Source: Wyeomyia smithii (lineage: Eukaryota; Arthropoda; Insecta; Diptera; Culicidae). Taken from it: a stretch of DNA of 64,000 bases. The translations under genes and the position numbers were made by a program. The notes under the pieces were generated by a model. The model was given only the letters and a program-made list of their open reading frames with translations, was not told the origin of the DNA and did no database searches. Location: the NCBI RefSeq assembly GCF_029784165.1, contig NC_073695.1:101621306-101685305 (forward strand). The letters run 5' to 3'. Shown here piece after piece: positions 45,460 to 57,359 of this stretch (position 1 is the stretch's first letter; the number at the start of each line of letters is the position of its first letter).

Positions 45460-46047
45460 ACTTGAGCAATTCTCGCTGAAACTAGGCCACTAGGTGCACA
45501 AGGTCTTTCAAATTTGATATAAATGCACATAGTTTTTAAAAATAGAGAAGAAATGATAATGCCATTTTTGTTTGATCGAATTTGTTGACCCCTTGGTCAC
45601 CAAGGGGCGGAACAGTTTTCAGAAAAGTTGAAATTTTTGCAATTCTTTATGTATTATTTGAGCTGTATCTTTAAAATTCGTTATGTAAAGTACTACAAGT
45701 AGCACCATTCTGTAAAGAAGAATGATAGAGCTTTCATTTGAAGTGATCAGAATTCAGGCCACCATCTTGAATTTGGCCGCCATCTTGGATTATATCAGAA
45801 AAATGCAATTTTGACCATGTTCGCAACTACCGATTTTCGATCTGAGACCAGCATTGGAAAGCTGAGAAAAAATGCTATAAGATGCAAGAAAAAAAAATTA
45901 GGTGAGCATCAGTGTTAACCCATCGATTGAACCTATTTTCCAAGCTGAGTATTAAAATATTCAACGTATACCGCGCGATCAACGTAAAAACCTGTCTACT
46001 GAGACCAAGTGGAGTCACATGTTATAACCCTACTAGCTCCATATATA

Positions 46048-46293
46048 GTCGGCGTGTAACCAGACCGAACCAAGCGCCAGTTTTTTGAAAATTGAGTTTT
46101 TAACACCAGTGGATATAAAAATTGATAATTTATCTTTCATGAAAAAATGAAATCATCTGAACAGTTCGTAATGATATTATAACAAAATTTCTCTGCAGCA
46201 GCTTGCAGGAAACATATTGGGTGGTTAAGCTTTGATCGCTGATTACTCGTAATAATGTTTTTGGCGCTTGGTTCGGTCTGGACGCACGCCGAC
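46048..46293. mobile_element. MITE in left foldback arm
   Basis: GTCGGCGTGTAACCAGACCG at the left and CGGTCTGGACGCACGCCGAC at the right are near-perfect inverted repeats, and the inner GAACCAAGCGCC also pairs. The segment is absent from the right arm of the palindrome at the same point, which proves insertion. Confidence 0.85.
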
Positions 46294-46433
46294 CATATCA
46301 TAATCGATTGGTGCTACTACTAATACGCCACTACTGTTTTTTTGAGTTTAGTGAAAATCATGGGCGCAACTAAGGAAAATTTCTAGGGGGGGCTAGTTTT
46401 TATGTATGTCACTAAAAAAAGAGAAAAAAATCA

Positions 46434-48019
46434 CAGGAGGGTTGTGTGCAAAGCCACGACCGCAAGGTTGAAGTAGAATACTTTTAGAAGAGAGATAACC
46501 TGGCTGCTTGCGTGTCAGTAATTTTTCCTAGTAAATAAATGTTGACCGCTCATTGGCAGTATTGAAAATTCTGTGCAAATGAAGTTGAAGTACTATTCAA
46601 TTTCAGTTTGCACATATAAATACAACCTCACTGAACAGGAAAAGTACAAACTCTTTGCGGCGGAAACAAGTTTCAACAGTCAGAGTATATGTACATGTGA
46701 ATTCAAATTAAGATAATTAACTTATGGTTAAAGCTCAGAACGAGAAAATATTAAATCTTCAATTCATTTTTTTGGTTGACTTAAAAAGGACAGTTTGTTG
46801 TTGAATTTAAAATCGGATATGACGCTGATTGCATCTATGTGTTACGTCCATAGCGGGAGTTATGGTGAACTTGCGTTTGACGAAGGCATCGTATTACCTG
46901 TTTTATTGAATGGGAGAAAGAGGAATATTGTAAAATTTTGTAAACATTTAACTCAAACAATATTACCAAATCGTAGTCAGGCACTCTGACAACAAAGTTG
47001 AAGGCTATTTTCTCATTAAAAATCAGACAGCCAGCAAAAGTTTTGAAAGCCGGTTATGCTGATCGCAGCCTTTGCGCTGCCCCTACAGTGGGAGGTTCAC
47101 TAAATAAAGTAAGAATTAGGCAACTACAACAGAATTTTGTTGCATCCCGCACAAAATGTTTGCTTGTGTTGATGCCAGAAAATTATTAACCTTCAATTAC
47201 TTGTTTATTTGCTTTGAAAAAGGCATTTTGCGGTTTAAAATCGGCTGCTGATCGCAACCTTTGAGCTGCCCTAATAGTACACATACACGGATAACATGCA
47301 CATACACGGACAACATACACTGTGGAGGCTATTTCACATTCAGTAAATTAGACGGGTGCGACAGATTTAAATTGCTAGGATCCAACACATAATGCTTGCT
47401 TGCGTTGTCAAAAATTATTAACTTTCAATGACTTGTTTATTTGCCTTCAAAAAGGCATTTTGATTTTCAAAATTGAATTTCCTGAGGGCAATCTTCATGC
47501 TGCCCCAACACGGGGGGGATAATAGCAGTCTGGCGACACACGCTGAGAAGAACCGCGCTGCTCCTGAGACGTGGTGACCAACCACAGAGCTAGTGCTGCT
47601 GCTAAGGAAGGACGACTGCTGTTGTCGCTGTCTAGAATTATTATGAGCGGCTTCGGCTGAAACAGGCTCTTATATAGGCCAAATAGCATGTTTTCAATTG
47701 CAAGGCATATGATTCTGTCGACCGTGCTTGGGAAGCAATCATATAACGACCAATCAGAGGTCGAGTTTTCCGTTTTGACAAGGCTTGACTATTTTCAATA
47801 GTACAATAGTGTGAATAATAAAATTACAATTATCTTCTTTTGGGAAGAATCTTAGAAGATTTTCCAATCTATTGCTGCAAGAACGAAGGAAATCCATCAA
47901 ATACTAACCGATTTATTAGCATTTGAAATTGGACATATTTTTCACTTCTTTCGGTTTTAGATTTTCATTTCACATCCCTATGTAGTCGAACTTCCTGAGA
48001 GAAGTATTCTACTTCAAAA
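46434..48019 (-). repeat. Repeat X, copy B
   Basis: Ends as in copy A (CAGGAGGGTTGTGTGCAAAG; ATTCTACTTCAAAA). Copy 1 of the hAT gives the unoccupied site, so the inserted segment is defined to within a few bases of an A-rich junction. The minus strand keeps the promoter-like block: ATTGG near 47755, TATATAAG near 47670-47677, and the TCATAA Inr-like site. The middle holds about three diverged tandem units of 200-250 bp (around 46790, 47000, 47200 and 47450), each with AAAAGG...TTTGTT-type text and CTGCCC. Confidence 0.65.
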
Positions 48020-48654
48020 GAGTTTGAATATGCTTATTTAATAACGCTTAAAATAGTATCGTAAAAGCAGAAAAAAATCACTTCGGGTTAGAATCTCCGA
48101 AGATGTACTGAATATCTTGAACACATCGTCAACGCCAAGCTCTTTCAGCAACAATGATTCGATATTGAGGAGAGCTAGATTTGGTAAACGGCTGGGCAGT
48201 GCTTTTTAACAGTTCACCCGTACTAGTTAGAAGAAAATAGACCCCAGTGTGGTTCAAGGCATATTGCCCTATTCCTACCTCCACGTGGTACCAACTGGGA
48301 TACGAGCAACCAAGGAAAAACCGGTAAACCGGTGGGGTAGTTGTTCTCCTAGAGAGCAGCTTGTCTGCGCGTCTACCCCACAGGCTAGGGGCGGCTCAAA
48401 CAGCGACTGATCCGGACCGGATGGACCGGAACTATGAAATGTGGTGTCTCGCCAGCTACATCCATGGCGGCAGCTCCGTCGCGAGACTAGGTATCGCAGC
48501 CCTAGTGAGGCAGCATACTAAAATAAACATACTACGGAGAATCAAGAATTCAAAACGAACCGGAACAATCGGCAATGACCCAGCCGACGAAATAAGGACG
48601 ACGATTAGAAGCTCAGTACATGTAACAGTAGATCGGTTAACGACCCGGATGTCG

Positions 48655-49560
48655 ACCGAATTCTGCTGGATCAGCTAGAACCCCGCCACTTCGACATCGT
48701 CGCGCTCCAGGAGCTTTGCCTGAAAGGAGAGAAGGTACGGTGGATTTGACGCCGCAAGGCACAGTACCACCAAAGCGGCAGGCAATCAGCGACAGGTTGT
48801 GTTTGTTGAGAATTAAGAGCCGGTTCCACAACTACACTATTCCCGATGTGCACTGCCCTCACGAAGGAAGACCTGATGCAGGGAAAGAAGCGTTCTACGC
48901 ACAGCTGGAGAAACTTTACGATAGCTGCTCGCGTAGAGATATCAAGATCGTCGTTGGGGACATGAACGGAAGGATAGCCTTATATAAGCCGGTTATCGGC
49001 CCGCACAGCCAAAGTCACTTCTTTCCTCGACCAACGTACAGCAAAACAAATTGACCACGTTCTCAACGACGGCCCGTTCTTCTCAGACATTACAAACGTA
49101 CGCACCAATCACGGTGATGATCGGACATGACCACTTCGATACAAAAAACTACAAAACCCTGATAACCGGTAGTCCTCTATGGCAGTCCTTTTGATATTTT
49201 CGAACAGAAGATGCCTATCGGCGAACAGAAGGTGACTATCTACGGAGGAGCACAAGCGGACGACGGATAATGGCTACAGCGCATGAACCATGAGTTACAA
49301 TCGTTGCTTGGAGAGAACTCCATTGCACACCTGGCGAAAGAGAATAGGTTGCGGTGGGCTGGTCACATCTTAAGAATGCCGGACGACAACCATGTGAAAT
49401 CACTTCTTTTCAGCAACCCTACCGGCACAAGAAATTAAGGGGCGCAGCGTGCATGATGGCTCGACCAGATCGAAAGAGACTTGCGAGTGATGAGACGTCT
49501 GGGGAACTGGTGAAGCACAGCCCAAAACCGAGTAAACTGGCGACTTCTTGATACAGCACG
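48655..49560 (+). pseudogene. RTE-type LINE fragments inside hAT copy 2
   Basis: Plus-strand equivalent of the fragments in copy 1: LDQLEPRHFDIVALQELCLK at about 48668-48727, IKIVVGDMNGRIALY near 48940-48990, then the C-terminal NRLRWAGHILRMPDDN near 49345-49395. The same internal deletion is shared with copy 1. Upstream frame 48361-48678 (RNYEMWCLASYIHGG) is RTE leader text. Confidence 0.8.
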
Positions 49561-51393
49561 AGTTACTACAGCTCTCGTCTGACTGGTAAAGTGAGTAAGA
49601 GAGCAAGGGTTGAGAATCGATCCTGGGTGCAGAACTAGTTCTTAGCCAATGAATGACGACATCTCAATTTGTGTTGATTTTGATGCTCTGATAAGTAGTA
49701 TGGAATGTAAATATATTGAATACAATCATTCTCTGGGAAATTCTAGGGGGGGCTAAACACGTTCTAGGGGGCTTCAGAAGTAGTTGCGCCCATGGTGAAA
49801 ATAATGAATACAACACTAATATGTTTGATACTAACAAAACGATAGGTTTTTATTATTGAGCAGTTCCACAAAAAATATTCCAGATTTAATGTTTTATTTA
49901 TATTGTTATTTTTAATTTGGCTGAAACTTTGCATAGGCAAAAAATGCCAGTCTGTGCTACTGGTTTAATTTTTTGCAACACGACTCATTTTTTTTTACAA
50001 ATATTTTCAGGGCCAAAACGGTTTGTTTGATCGGTATGACGTCTTCTATAAAGCTGTAGTTAGTATTTTTGTCTCTCCGAAAAAATATACACTTTAAAAC
50101 GATTTTATTTTTTGAAAAAAAAAGGTAACAGAAAAATGTAAAATTATTGTCAGGTTTTACCTATTATCGCCCGGGGGTTAATGAAGACATAGATAACCAA
50201 TCTTTTGCAGGAAGATGCTCTGCATTATGATGAACTATCATGCAAAAATTTACCGCTCTAGGACATCATTTACCCCCTGGACGATAATAGGTAAAACCTG
50301 ACGATAATAGAGCCGATACCTATCTAAAAAGGCTCATTTTTTAAAAATCTTTTTTTTTTATAAAAGCTACAAGAGATTACCTAAACAATGCAACCAAAGA
50401 AAAAGTTATAGAGTGTATATTTATTTCGGAAAGACAAAATTATTATCTACAACTTTATCGAAGACGTCAAACCGATCAAACAAACCGTTCTGGCCCTAAA
50501 AATATTTATAATCATAAATACCTTCTCAAAATAGCATTTTCAATAGCTTCTCAAAAATGAGTCGTGTTCCAAAAAATTGAACCAATAGCATAAAATGACT
50601 ATAGAAACGTCTATGCAAAGTTTCAGTCAAATTAAAAATAACGATACAAATGGAATATTAAAACTGGGACATTTTGTGTGAAACTGCTCAGTAATAAAAA
50701 AAAACCTATCGCTTTGTTAGTATCAAACATGCTAGTGTTGTATTCATTATTCTCACTAAACTCAAAAAAACAGTAGTTGCGTACTAGTTGTAGTATCAAT
50801 CGATTATAATTCATGGAGCTAGTAGGGTTATAACATGTGCATCCACTTGATCTTAGTAGACAGGTTACTACGTTGAACGCTCGGTATACGTTGAATATAT
50901 TAATACTCAGCTTGGAAAATAGGTTCAATTGATGGTTTAACACTGATGTTCACCTAATTTTTTTCTTGCATCTAATAGCATTTTTACTCAGCTTTCCAAT
51001 GCTGTTCTCAGATCGAAAATCGATAGCTGCGAAGACGGTCAAAATTGCATTTTTCTGATATAATCCAAGATGGCGGCCAAATTCAAGATGACGGCCTAAA
51101 TTCTGATCACTTCAAATAAAAGCCCAATCATTCCTCTTTACAGAATAGTGCTACTTGTAGTACTTTACATAACGAATTTCAGAGATACAGCTCAAATAAT
51201 ACATCAAGGATTGCAAAAATTTCAACCTTTCTGAAAACTGTTCCGCCCCTTGGTGATCAAGGGGTCAACAAATTCGATCAAACAAAAATGGCATTATCAT
51301 TTTTTCTCTATTTCTAATAACTATATGCATTTATATCAAATTTGAAAGACCTTGTGCACCTAGTGGCCTAGTTTCAGCGAGAATTGCTCACTT

Positions 51394-52160
51394 CAGAAAT
51401 TCTTTTACGGGTGAATTTGTGTAACAAAAACCAAAATTGATTGAGATACCCGATCAAATGATAATAACAAACGGGTAACACAAATATATCTAAACTTGGT
51501 AGAAATAACAAAGCCAGTAATATTCTTAATAAGCTAGAATGATAAAAGGTACAGAATCATATCAAATTCTGTTATCATACACTTGAATGTTCAATAGTGT
51601 GTTTTTAAAGCATATTTATAACAAAATTTGTTATTCAATTAACAAAATATTGTACATTCTTACTATTTCTGATCTTTTTCTGCCAAAAACCTTACAAAAC
51701 TTGCTATAATTTGTGATAATCAGTAAGCAATTTTGATAGGAATTTTGATATTTTAACTATTAACGAGACCAAGTTTAGAACATAAGTTGATACAAAAAGT
51801 TCGTAACAAAATATCAAGATTTGTCATAATCCTGATATTTCTGACTGATCGGGGACACTACTGAATTAATAAATAACATGGATTGTCTAAATCATACCAT
51901 GCAACCAATCACTATCTTTCTTCCTCAGCACAGCCGACACTAAAATAAACAACCGATCTGACTTTGTAAATGATTCGTTGCTGTTGCTGCTATTTTATTC
52001 ACTCCAGTACACACGCCCCGCCTACCGGAGTTTCAACTCTCAGTAGTCACGTATATAATCACTAGCTTGCAGAAATTTATTCTTCATCGTATAACCGATT
52101 ACTGCGAGAGGACGGTTTACTCTTACTGAAAGCTGGTTCGATCCGCAGCCGGTATAGCAG
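51394..52160. other. Unassigned AT-rich spacer
   Basis: No feature recognised. Phrases such as 'gtgataatcag' and 'gataaaaggta' suggest old repeats. Confidence 0.3.
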
Positions 52161-52162
52161 TA

Positions 52163-52477
52163 CAGTAAAGTTCTTTTTTACACGATTCTACGTACCGTGC
52201 AAAAGAAACCGCATTATTTGGAAAAACGTCGTAAAAAAACCGCGTTATTTGGAAAAACGTCGTAAAAAAATCGTGTAAAAATGAAACTGTGTAAAAAACA
52301 GCCTACTATTGCCTGTTACCGTTACTGTTACTTACTTAACAATTTTACGCGAGGACGAAAAATCGTGCAAAAAAACCGCGTTATTTGAGAAAACGACGTA
52401 AAAAAATCGCGTTATTTGGGAAATCGTCGTAAAAAAGAACCGTGTAAAATAAAACCGTGTAAAAAAAGACTTTACTG
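52163..52477. mobile_element. TA-flanked MITE with CGTAAAAAA repeats
   Basis: CAGTAAAGTTCTTTTTTACACG (left) and CGTGTAAAAAAAGACTTTACTG (right) are inverted. TA flanks at 52161-52162 and 52478-52479. The interior repeats CGCGTTATTTGGAAAAACG-like units. Related in style to 11791-11953. Confidence 0.8.
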
Positions 52478-52479
52478 TA

Positions 52480-53047
52480 GTTGATTTTAACGCACCAAGG
52501 TTGATTAGGCGACTCATTCAATCGCAGCGTTCTACAGCAGACGGACTAACCGGCGGACTGCATAGCATTGCTGAACATGCTCGGACATGTTAGTAATAGT
52601 GTCCGGATGTTAGATTGCATGTGCAGGGTGTGCCGAGAACAATAAGAGAACTAGAATATTTTGTGTCAATGGTAAATGTCAACCCAAAATGATACTAAAA
52701 CCAAACAAACCTTTCATTTTTTACAAGATTTTTTTACGCAATTTTTTTAATTTAGGAGGTTTTTACGCGTAGTTTTGAATTAACGCGGTTTTTTTACTCG
52801 ATACCGCGGTAATTAAAAAAAAATTGAGGATTTTCAAATTAACACGGGTTGGGAACCAAAAATGTTAAAGTGTTTATTGAGTAGAAGACTTCGTCAAAAA
52901 AAAATCTTCCGCTCTCCGAAATATCCGGAATGATCGTCAAAGAAGACAATTTTAAATGCTGGTCGTAGAGCGTCTCGGGTTTTTTTTTCTAACACTTTTC
53001 TAGGTGTTTTACCAAACGCGGATTTTTTAATTACGCTGATTTTGTAA
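52480..53047. other. Repeat-like AT-rich spacer
   Basis: Text such as TTACGCGGTTTTTT recurs at 52770-53230, indicating a degraded relative of the CGTAAAAAA MITEs. The piggyBac-type MITE at 53052 sits inside it. No gene. Confidence 0.45.
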
Positions 53048-53051
53048 TTAA

Positions 53052-53191
53052 CCCTCTAGTGCCCAAATTAATTTTCAGACGGACTTCGAAAAAATCACTT
53101 TGAAACTTTATAAACATTTTTTAAGTATTGATTGAAGCTTTTGTGAGGTTCAACTGAAGACCGTCTTAAGTCGGCACTGGGCACCAGAGGG
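53052..53191. mobile_element. piggyBac-type MITE, copy 2
   Basis: CCCTCTAGTGCCCAAA ... GGGCACCAGAGGG with perfect TTAA at 53048-53051 and 53192-53195. Roughly 80 percent similar to copy 1 at 18270. Confidence 0.9.
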
Positions 53192-53195
53192 TTAA

Positions 53196-53925
53196 AGTAG
53201 TTTTTACGCGGGTTTTTGAGCTAACGCAGTTTTTTTGTGAGGTATATATATGTATCCCCCGAGTAAAAATAACTGACTAAACCGAGATTCTGAAAAACCA
53301 ACAATTGATAACCTGTCAAACTTTAACGAGATTCTCGGTAATATTTTACCGAGATACTCACGAAATAATTCCGAAACTTGTTGTAATACGCTGAACACTC
53401 GGAAATTTCATTTCTCAAATTATTACGAGAACTTCACTAAAATTCACTGAACGATCTCTCAGATAAAACCAGAAAATGATCAAAACGATTATAATACATA
53501 TAAATTTATGAATTATTAAGTGAAATGATTCAAGTAATCACAAAAAAACGGGAGAGTTTTGTTGCTTCCAGGGAATAAATCAACATTCATCATTCTGCAT
53601 TCCATCTTGCGAAGCGACTCGATAACCTACAAAATTGAGTAAAGAAAGAATCAACCGTTTCCTTTTTATATTATTTGCAATAAGCACAAACAAAATCCGA
53701 AATAACAGTTTATACTCCCTCAATATTTTAGTTAAACATAATAATCAAAGATTTCTCCGTAAAGATAATCTACCGCAAACCTGCTTTTTCACATATAAAC
53801 CGAAACATGAACAAAACTGATAGTGAAGCACTCGTTATTTTAACAGTTTCAATTTTCGGAATCTCGGTAAGAGTTACTTTGGAACTCATAATGAGATCTC
53901 GAATATTTTCAAAAACATTGCATTC
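53196..53925. other. Unassigned AT-rich spacer
   Basis: A 61-codon frame at 53635-53820 has no recognised domain. Nothing else seen. Confidence 0.3.
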
Positions 53926-53933
53926 GTGTTTGG

Positions 53934-54736
53934 CAGTGGTGGGCACCATTCCGCTAATTCGCTAATTAGCGACGCTAAAATTCAGTTAGCGATTTAGCGA
54001 TTTCGCTAATTTTTGAGCTGGTTAGCGAAACTGTTAGCGTCGCTAAAATTTTGGCCTTCGAAACGCTAATCGCTAATTCGCTAAATTTTGTAGAGAAGCG
54101 ACAATAGAAATATTTAGAAAAACTGTGAATTGCTGATGGCGTACGTAAATTGCTTCGAAAGATGAACATACTTTACTGCGAAAGTTACTCTTGTCAGTTT
54201 TTTACCCTAGAATGGAGTTCCAGTTATCGTACAAGCCACAGGAGCATTTTGAAAAACAAGCACAAGGTCTAGATTGAATTTTTGGCACACCAAGAACTTT
54301 GATGAATTGCAATGCGCTTGAAATTATGACAACTTTGGTTCTATTTTTTCGATTCAGATTATAATTGAATTTTCATGAAAACATTCCTAAGAGTATTTAT
54401 TTTCAATGCAAGCTAAATAACTTTTGTTATTCTTGTTTTTACAAAATCAAATATGAATACCGTTTCGTGAACCTCTTACTGTAAATAGCTTTAAAAAGTA
54501 ATTGCTTTCGTTTGTTTAACCAAAACAGATCAAAGTGGTCCAAATCTTACAAAACATGAGCAATAAATATAGCGATATGACTGTTTACATATTAAAAAGT
54601 TAGCGATTAGCGATTAGCGAAAGTTCAGCTAATGTGGGTTCAGCGTTTAGCATTTAGCGATTATCGAGCTAAATTTTCAGGTTAGCGACTTAGCGATTAG
54701 CGTCGTTAAATTTTCGGTTAGCGGTGCCCACCACTG
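53934..54736. mobile_element. hAT-type MITE with TTAGCG subterminal arrays, copy 2
   Basis: Same family and orientation as 22634-23432, with few differences by eye. Exact 8-bp duplication GTGTTTGG at 53926-53933 and 54737-54744. 803 bp; a few small indels distinguish the two copies. Confidence 0.95.
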
Positions 54737-54744
54737 GTGTTTGG

Positions 54745-56159
54745 CCTTGCGAACTGAGTAATTTTCATAGATGGAGAAATTATTTAGACCCATGAGTTAT
54801 TTTCTGCAAGGACGTATATGTTTTGACATGGGCTCCCATTTTAAAGCATTCAAAGTTCAGAAACTGTTGGTTGTACAGAAAAACTGTTTGAGAATGAGTT
54901 GTAGAAAATTATTAATGGCTTGTAAAAATATACACAGTAACAGTATTTTACTGATTAAAAGAAATACTAAATTTTAATTTAGAAAAAGAGTTGAATTTTT
55001 CTTCAACTTTTCGATTGAAGAAACTTGAAGTTATAACGAAAATTTTGATAGTAAGTCCAGGATGGAGAAATTAAAAGCAATTTTTTTTATGGGAGGTTAT
55101 GTTTTTGGAAATATTGAATTTCAATGTTTTTAAAATTGGTTGTAATGTAATAATTTTAAACAATTTAAATAGTCGTTTCTAATCGAGAAGCTTATCATAG
55201 TTTACTTCGTAAAAGCATCAATTTTTAAGTTATTTTGAATTTAAGCTGAGAAAGTTAAAAAATAAACACTAATTTATACACTAAAACAAAAAGAAATAAA
55301 TTTTGCAGTCAATTTTATTTTTTATTGAAACTTGAAATTACTCCAAAGATCTGGATGAACAAGTTTAAGATGAAATTTTACTTATAAGTTAAATTTGAAT
55401 TTTTTTTCAGCTTCGACAATTTTAAGAATAATTAAATTCAGAGGATGCAATATGATTTCAATAGTAACTTCAAATCATGAAGCTGTCGGTGCAGGTACCT
55501 GATCGCTCACAACAATAGTGGTCATTGCATTTTGCAAGGGAACACGTATAGAAATTGACTGGGATATATTACAAAAGTTCACATCAATGGACAACGTAAT
55601 TCTAACTCCCTAACAAAACAAAATCACGAAGCTCTTGTCAACTAACTTTCTACGTGCATCCATTTTTGAGATATATTAATATTAAGTTTAGATAATTTCA
55701 TTTTTTTATGAAAATACGCTTTTTGTTAGTTATTTGAGGTTCTCCACCAATAACCATAGATTTATTCAAATATACGATCGATATAACACAATTCATTCTT
55801 GAACATCAAACAGATTGAATGAATAATTTTGAAGTTATCTCCGTGCTCTGAATTATTCAACCCATTAAATAAATCTCCGTGAATGTTATTATAACCATAA
55901 TTTCTAAATTATTCTTTCAAACGGAGTCCACACTCCCCCAGAGTAATATTGAATTTAGTTTTGATATTGCTTGAAATAAAACTATTAGAAAAAAGTGTTA
56001 AATCGCTACTGTTGACAATTTTTTCCTGTTATGCATTTTAGATGAATTGTCAGTGTTCACTATTGATGAGTGTTAAGCATGTACTTTGATTTTTTCAACA
56101 TCAAAATTAAGCTTTTGAAGTGTGGGACTTCCGATAGTAAATTCAGGATAACCAACACA
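54745..56159. other. Unassigned AT-rich DNA
   Basis: No convincing gene or terminal repeat in this 1.4 kb. Confidence 0.3.
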
Positions 56160-56166
56160 GTATGAG

Positions 56167-56678
56167 CACAGATAACAGACATCCAAGCTAGTTTCGCTTT
56201 ATGTGTAAAAAGATTCAACGGTTTTTTAGCATGTCGCAATACGCAGTATGGTGGCGCTAAGAACACTTAGTAGTAAACGATTTAATAAAATCGATAGTTT
56301 TACTGCTTTTATCGATATTATCGCAATAAGAAGGGTTGCGGTTTTTAATGTAGAAATTTCGAGCAGTCGTAATTTGTACACTATCGACAATCCCAGCTTA
56401 TATTTACGATAAATATGTTTGTTTTAATGTTGATTTGGAAAAAAATTCACCCAACTTACAAAATCAGTGTTATATCATTGCAAAAACAGCGACTCTATAA
56501 CCTGTGATAATGTTCATGCGTCTGGCAGCTTTCACTGTAATCCAGCGCTGCCATCACTAAACTGGTTAGAGTCGCAAGTTGCAAAAGATGTCGTTAGCAT
56601 TCCAAACGAGTAAGAGTTTGAAATCTTACACACGATTTCTGGAGTTTTTTGTTCTAGCTTGGATGTCTGTTATCTGTG
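56167..56678. mobile_element. MITE with perfect 25-bp TIR
   Basis: A 25-bp end (56167-56191, starting CACAGATAACAGACATCCAA) is exactly inverted at 56654-56678. A 7-bp direct repeat GTATGAG (56160-56166, 56679-56685) flanks it. 512 bp, non-coding. The duplication size is near that of hAT (8 bp), but the class is not certain. Confidence 0.85.
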
Positions 56679-56685
56679 GTATGAG

Positions 56686-57346
56686 TTTATCCTTGCAAAT
56701 TTGATCTATTACTCTTTTCAGTGCATAGATGTTATGTTAAAATTAACTTAAATTGTACGAGGAAAGTCTCGTAAAAAGCAGAGTATTAAAAACCATGTTG
56801 CTTTGCGCTTGTAATATTATATTATGTAATATCTCGTTGATCGATATATATTGAGATAATATTCAAAGCATAATTACCCTTTAGCAAACAAAAGACCAAT
56901 CATGCATCAAAAATTTATCAAGAGACAACTGTGACAGCGTTATCAGTCGGGTGCCTCATGCTGTCTTCTCAGGTAACAAAATCAAAACCGACGCTGAATG
57001 TCATCAGTCTGCATGACAGCATCCTGTTACCATAGACCTCGTAACAAACTAATCAGTAATGATGATAGGGTAATGTGGTCCAAAGTCAAACGTCAGCAGA
57101 CATTCTGCATGCGTGCCAGTCGTAGGCACAGTTTTAAATCGATAAGCACACAATTCAGGATTCCGGCTCAACACCACCTAATCAATGCACTTCGTACTGA
57201 TAAGATATAATGGCTATTTACAGTACAGTTTCAATTATGTATATATTGCAAATTTCTCTATATGATCAATGAAAACAGTAATGTGTTATATTATTTTTAA
57301 TTTTCCTCTCCTTTAAAACCTGCATTGAACAAATCCTTATCAGATA
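56686..57346. other. Unassigned DNA left of the LINE
   Basis: The stretch nearest the LINE (about 56990-57210) is GC-richer than the rest but shows no exon signature. It could be the upstream or intronic region of the SLC7 gene. Confidence 0.3.
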
Positions 57347-57359
57347 ATCTCCGCGTGGA
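57347..57359 (+). repeat. Left target-site duplication of LINE
   Basis: ATCTCCGCGTGGA, identical to 63259-63271. Confidence 0.95.

Larger units (their letters stand above)
46359..49794. mobile_element. hAT element carrying captured RTE segments, copy 2 (inverted)
   Basis: Same ends as 35388-37236 in opposite orientation, with an exact 8-bp duplication GTGAAAAT (46351-46358, 49795-49802). It is longer than copy 1 because repeat X copy B is inserted near its left end. It lies in the left arm of the foldback element, whose sequence resumes after 49802. Confidence 0.95.
45464..51389. mobile_element. Long-arm foldback element with nested insertions
   Basis: Terminal GAGCAATTCTCGCTGAAACT at 45464 is inverted at 51370-51389, and similarity continues inward along both arms to a centre near 50226. 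The left arm (45464-46358 plus 49803-50221) and right arm (50230-51389) are highly similar with small indels. Only a few bases separate them. ACTT on each side (45460-45463, 51390-51393) is a possible 4-bp target duplication. The left arm alone carries a 246-bp MITE and a 3.4-kb hAT element. No transposase is encoded. It is organised like foldback elements or very long-TIR MITEs. Confidence 0.85.
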
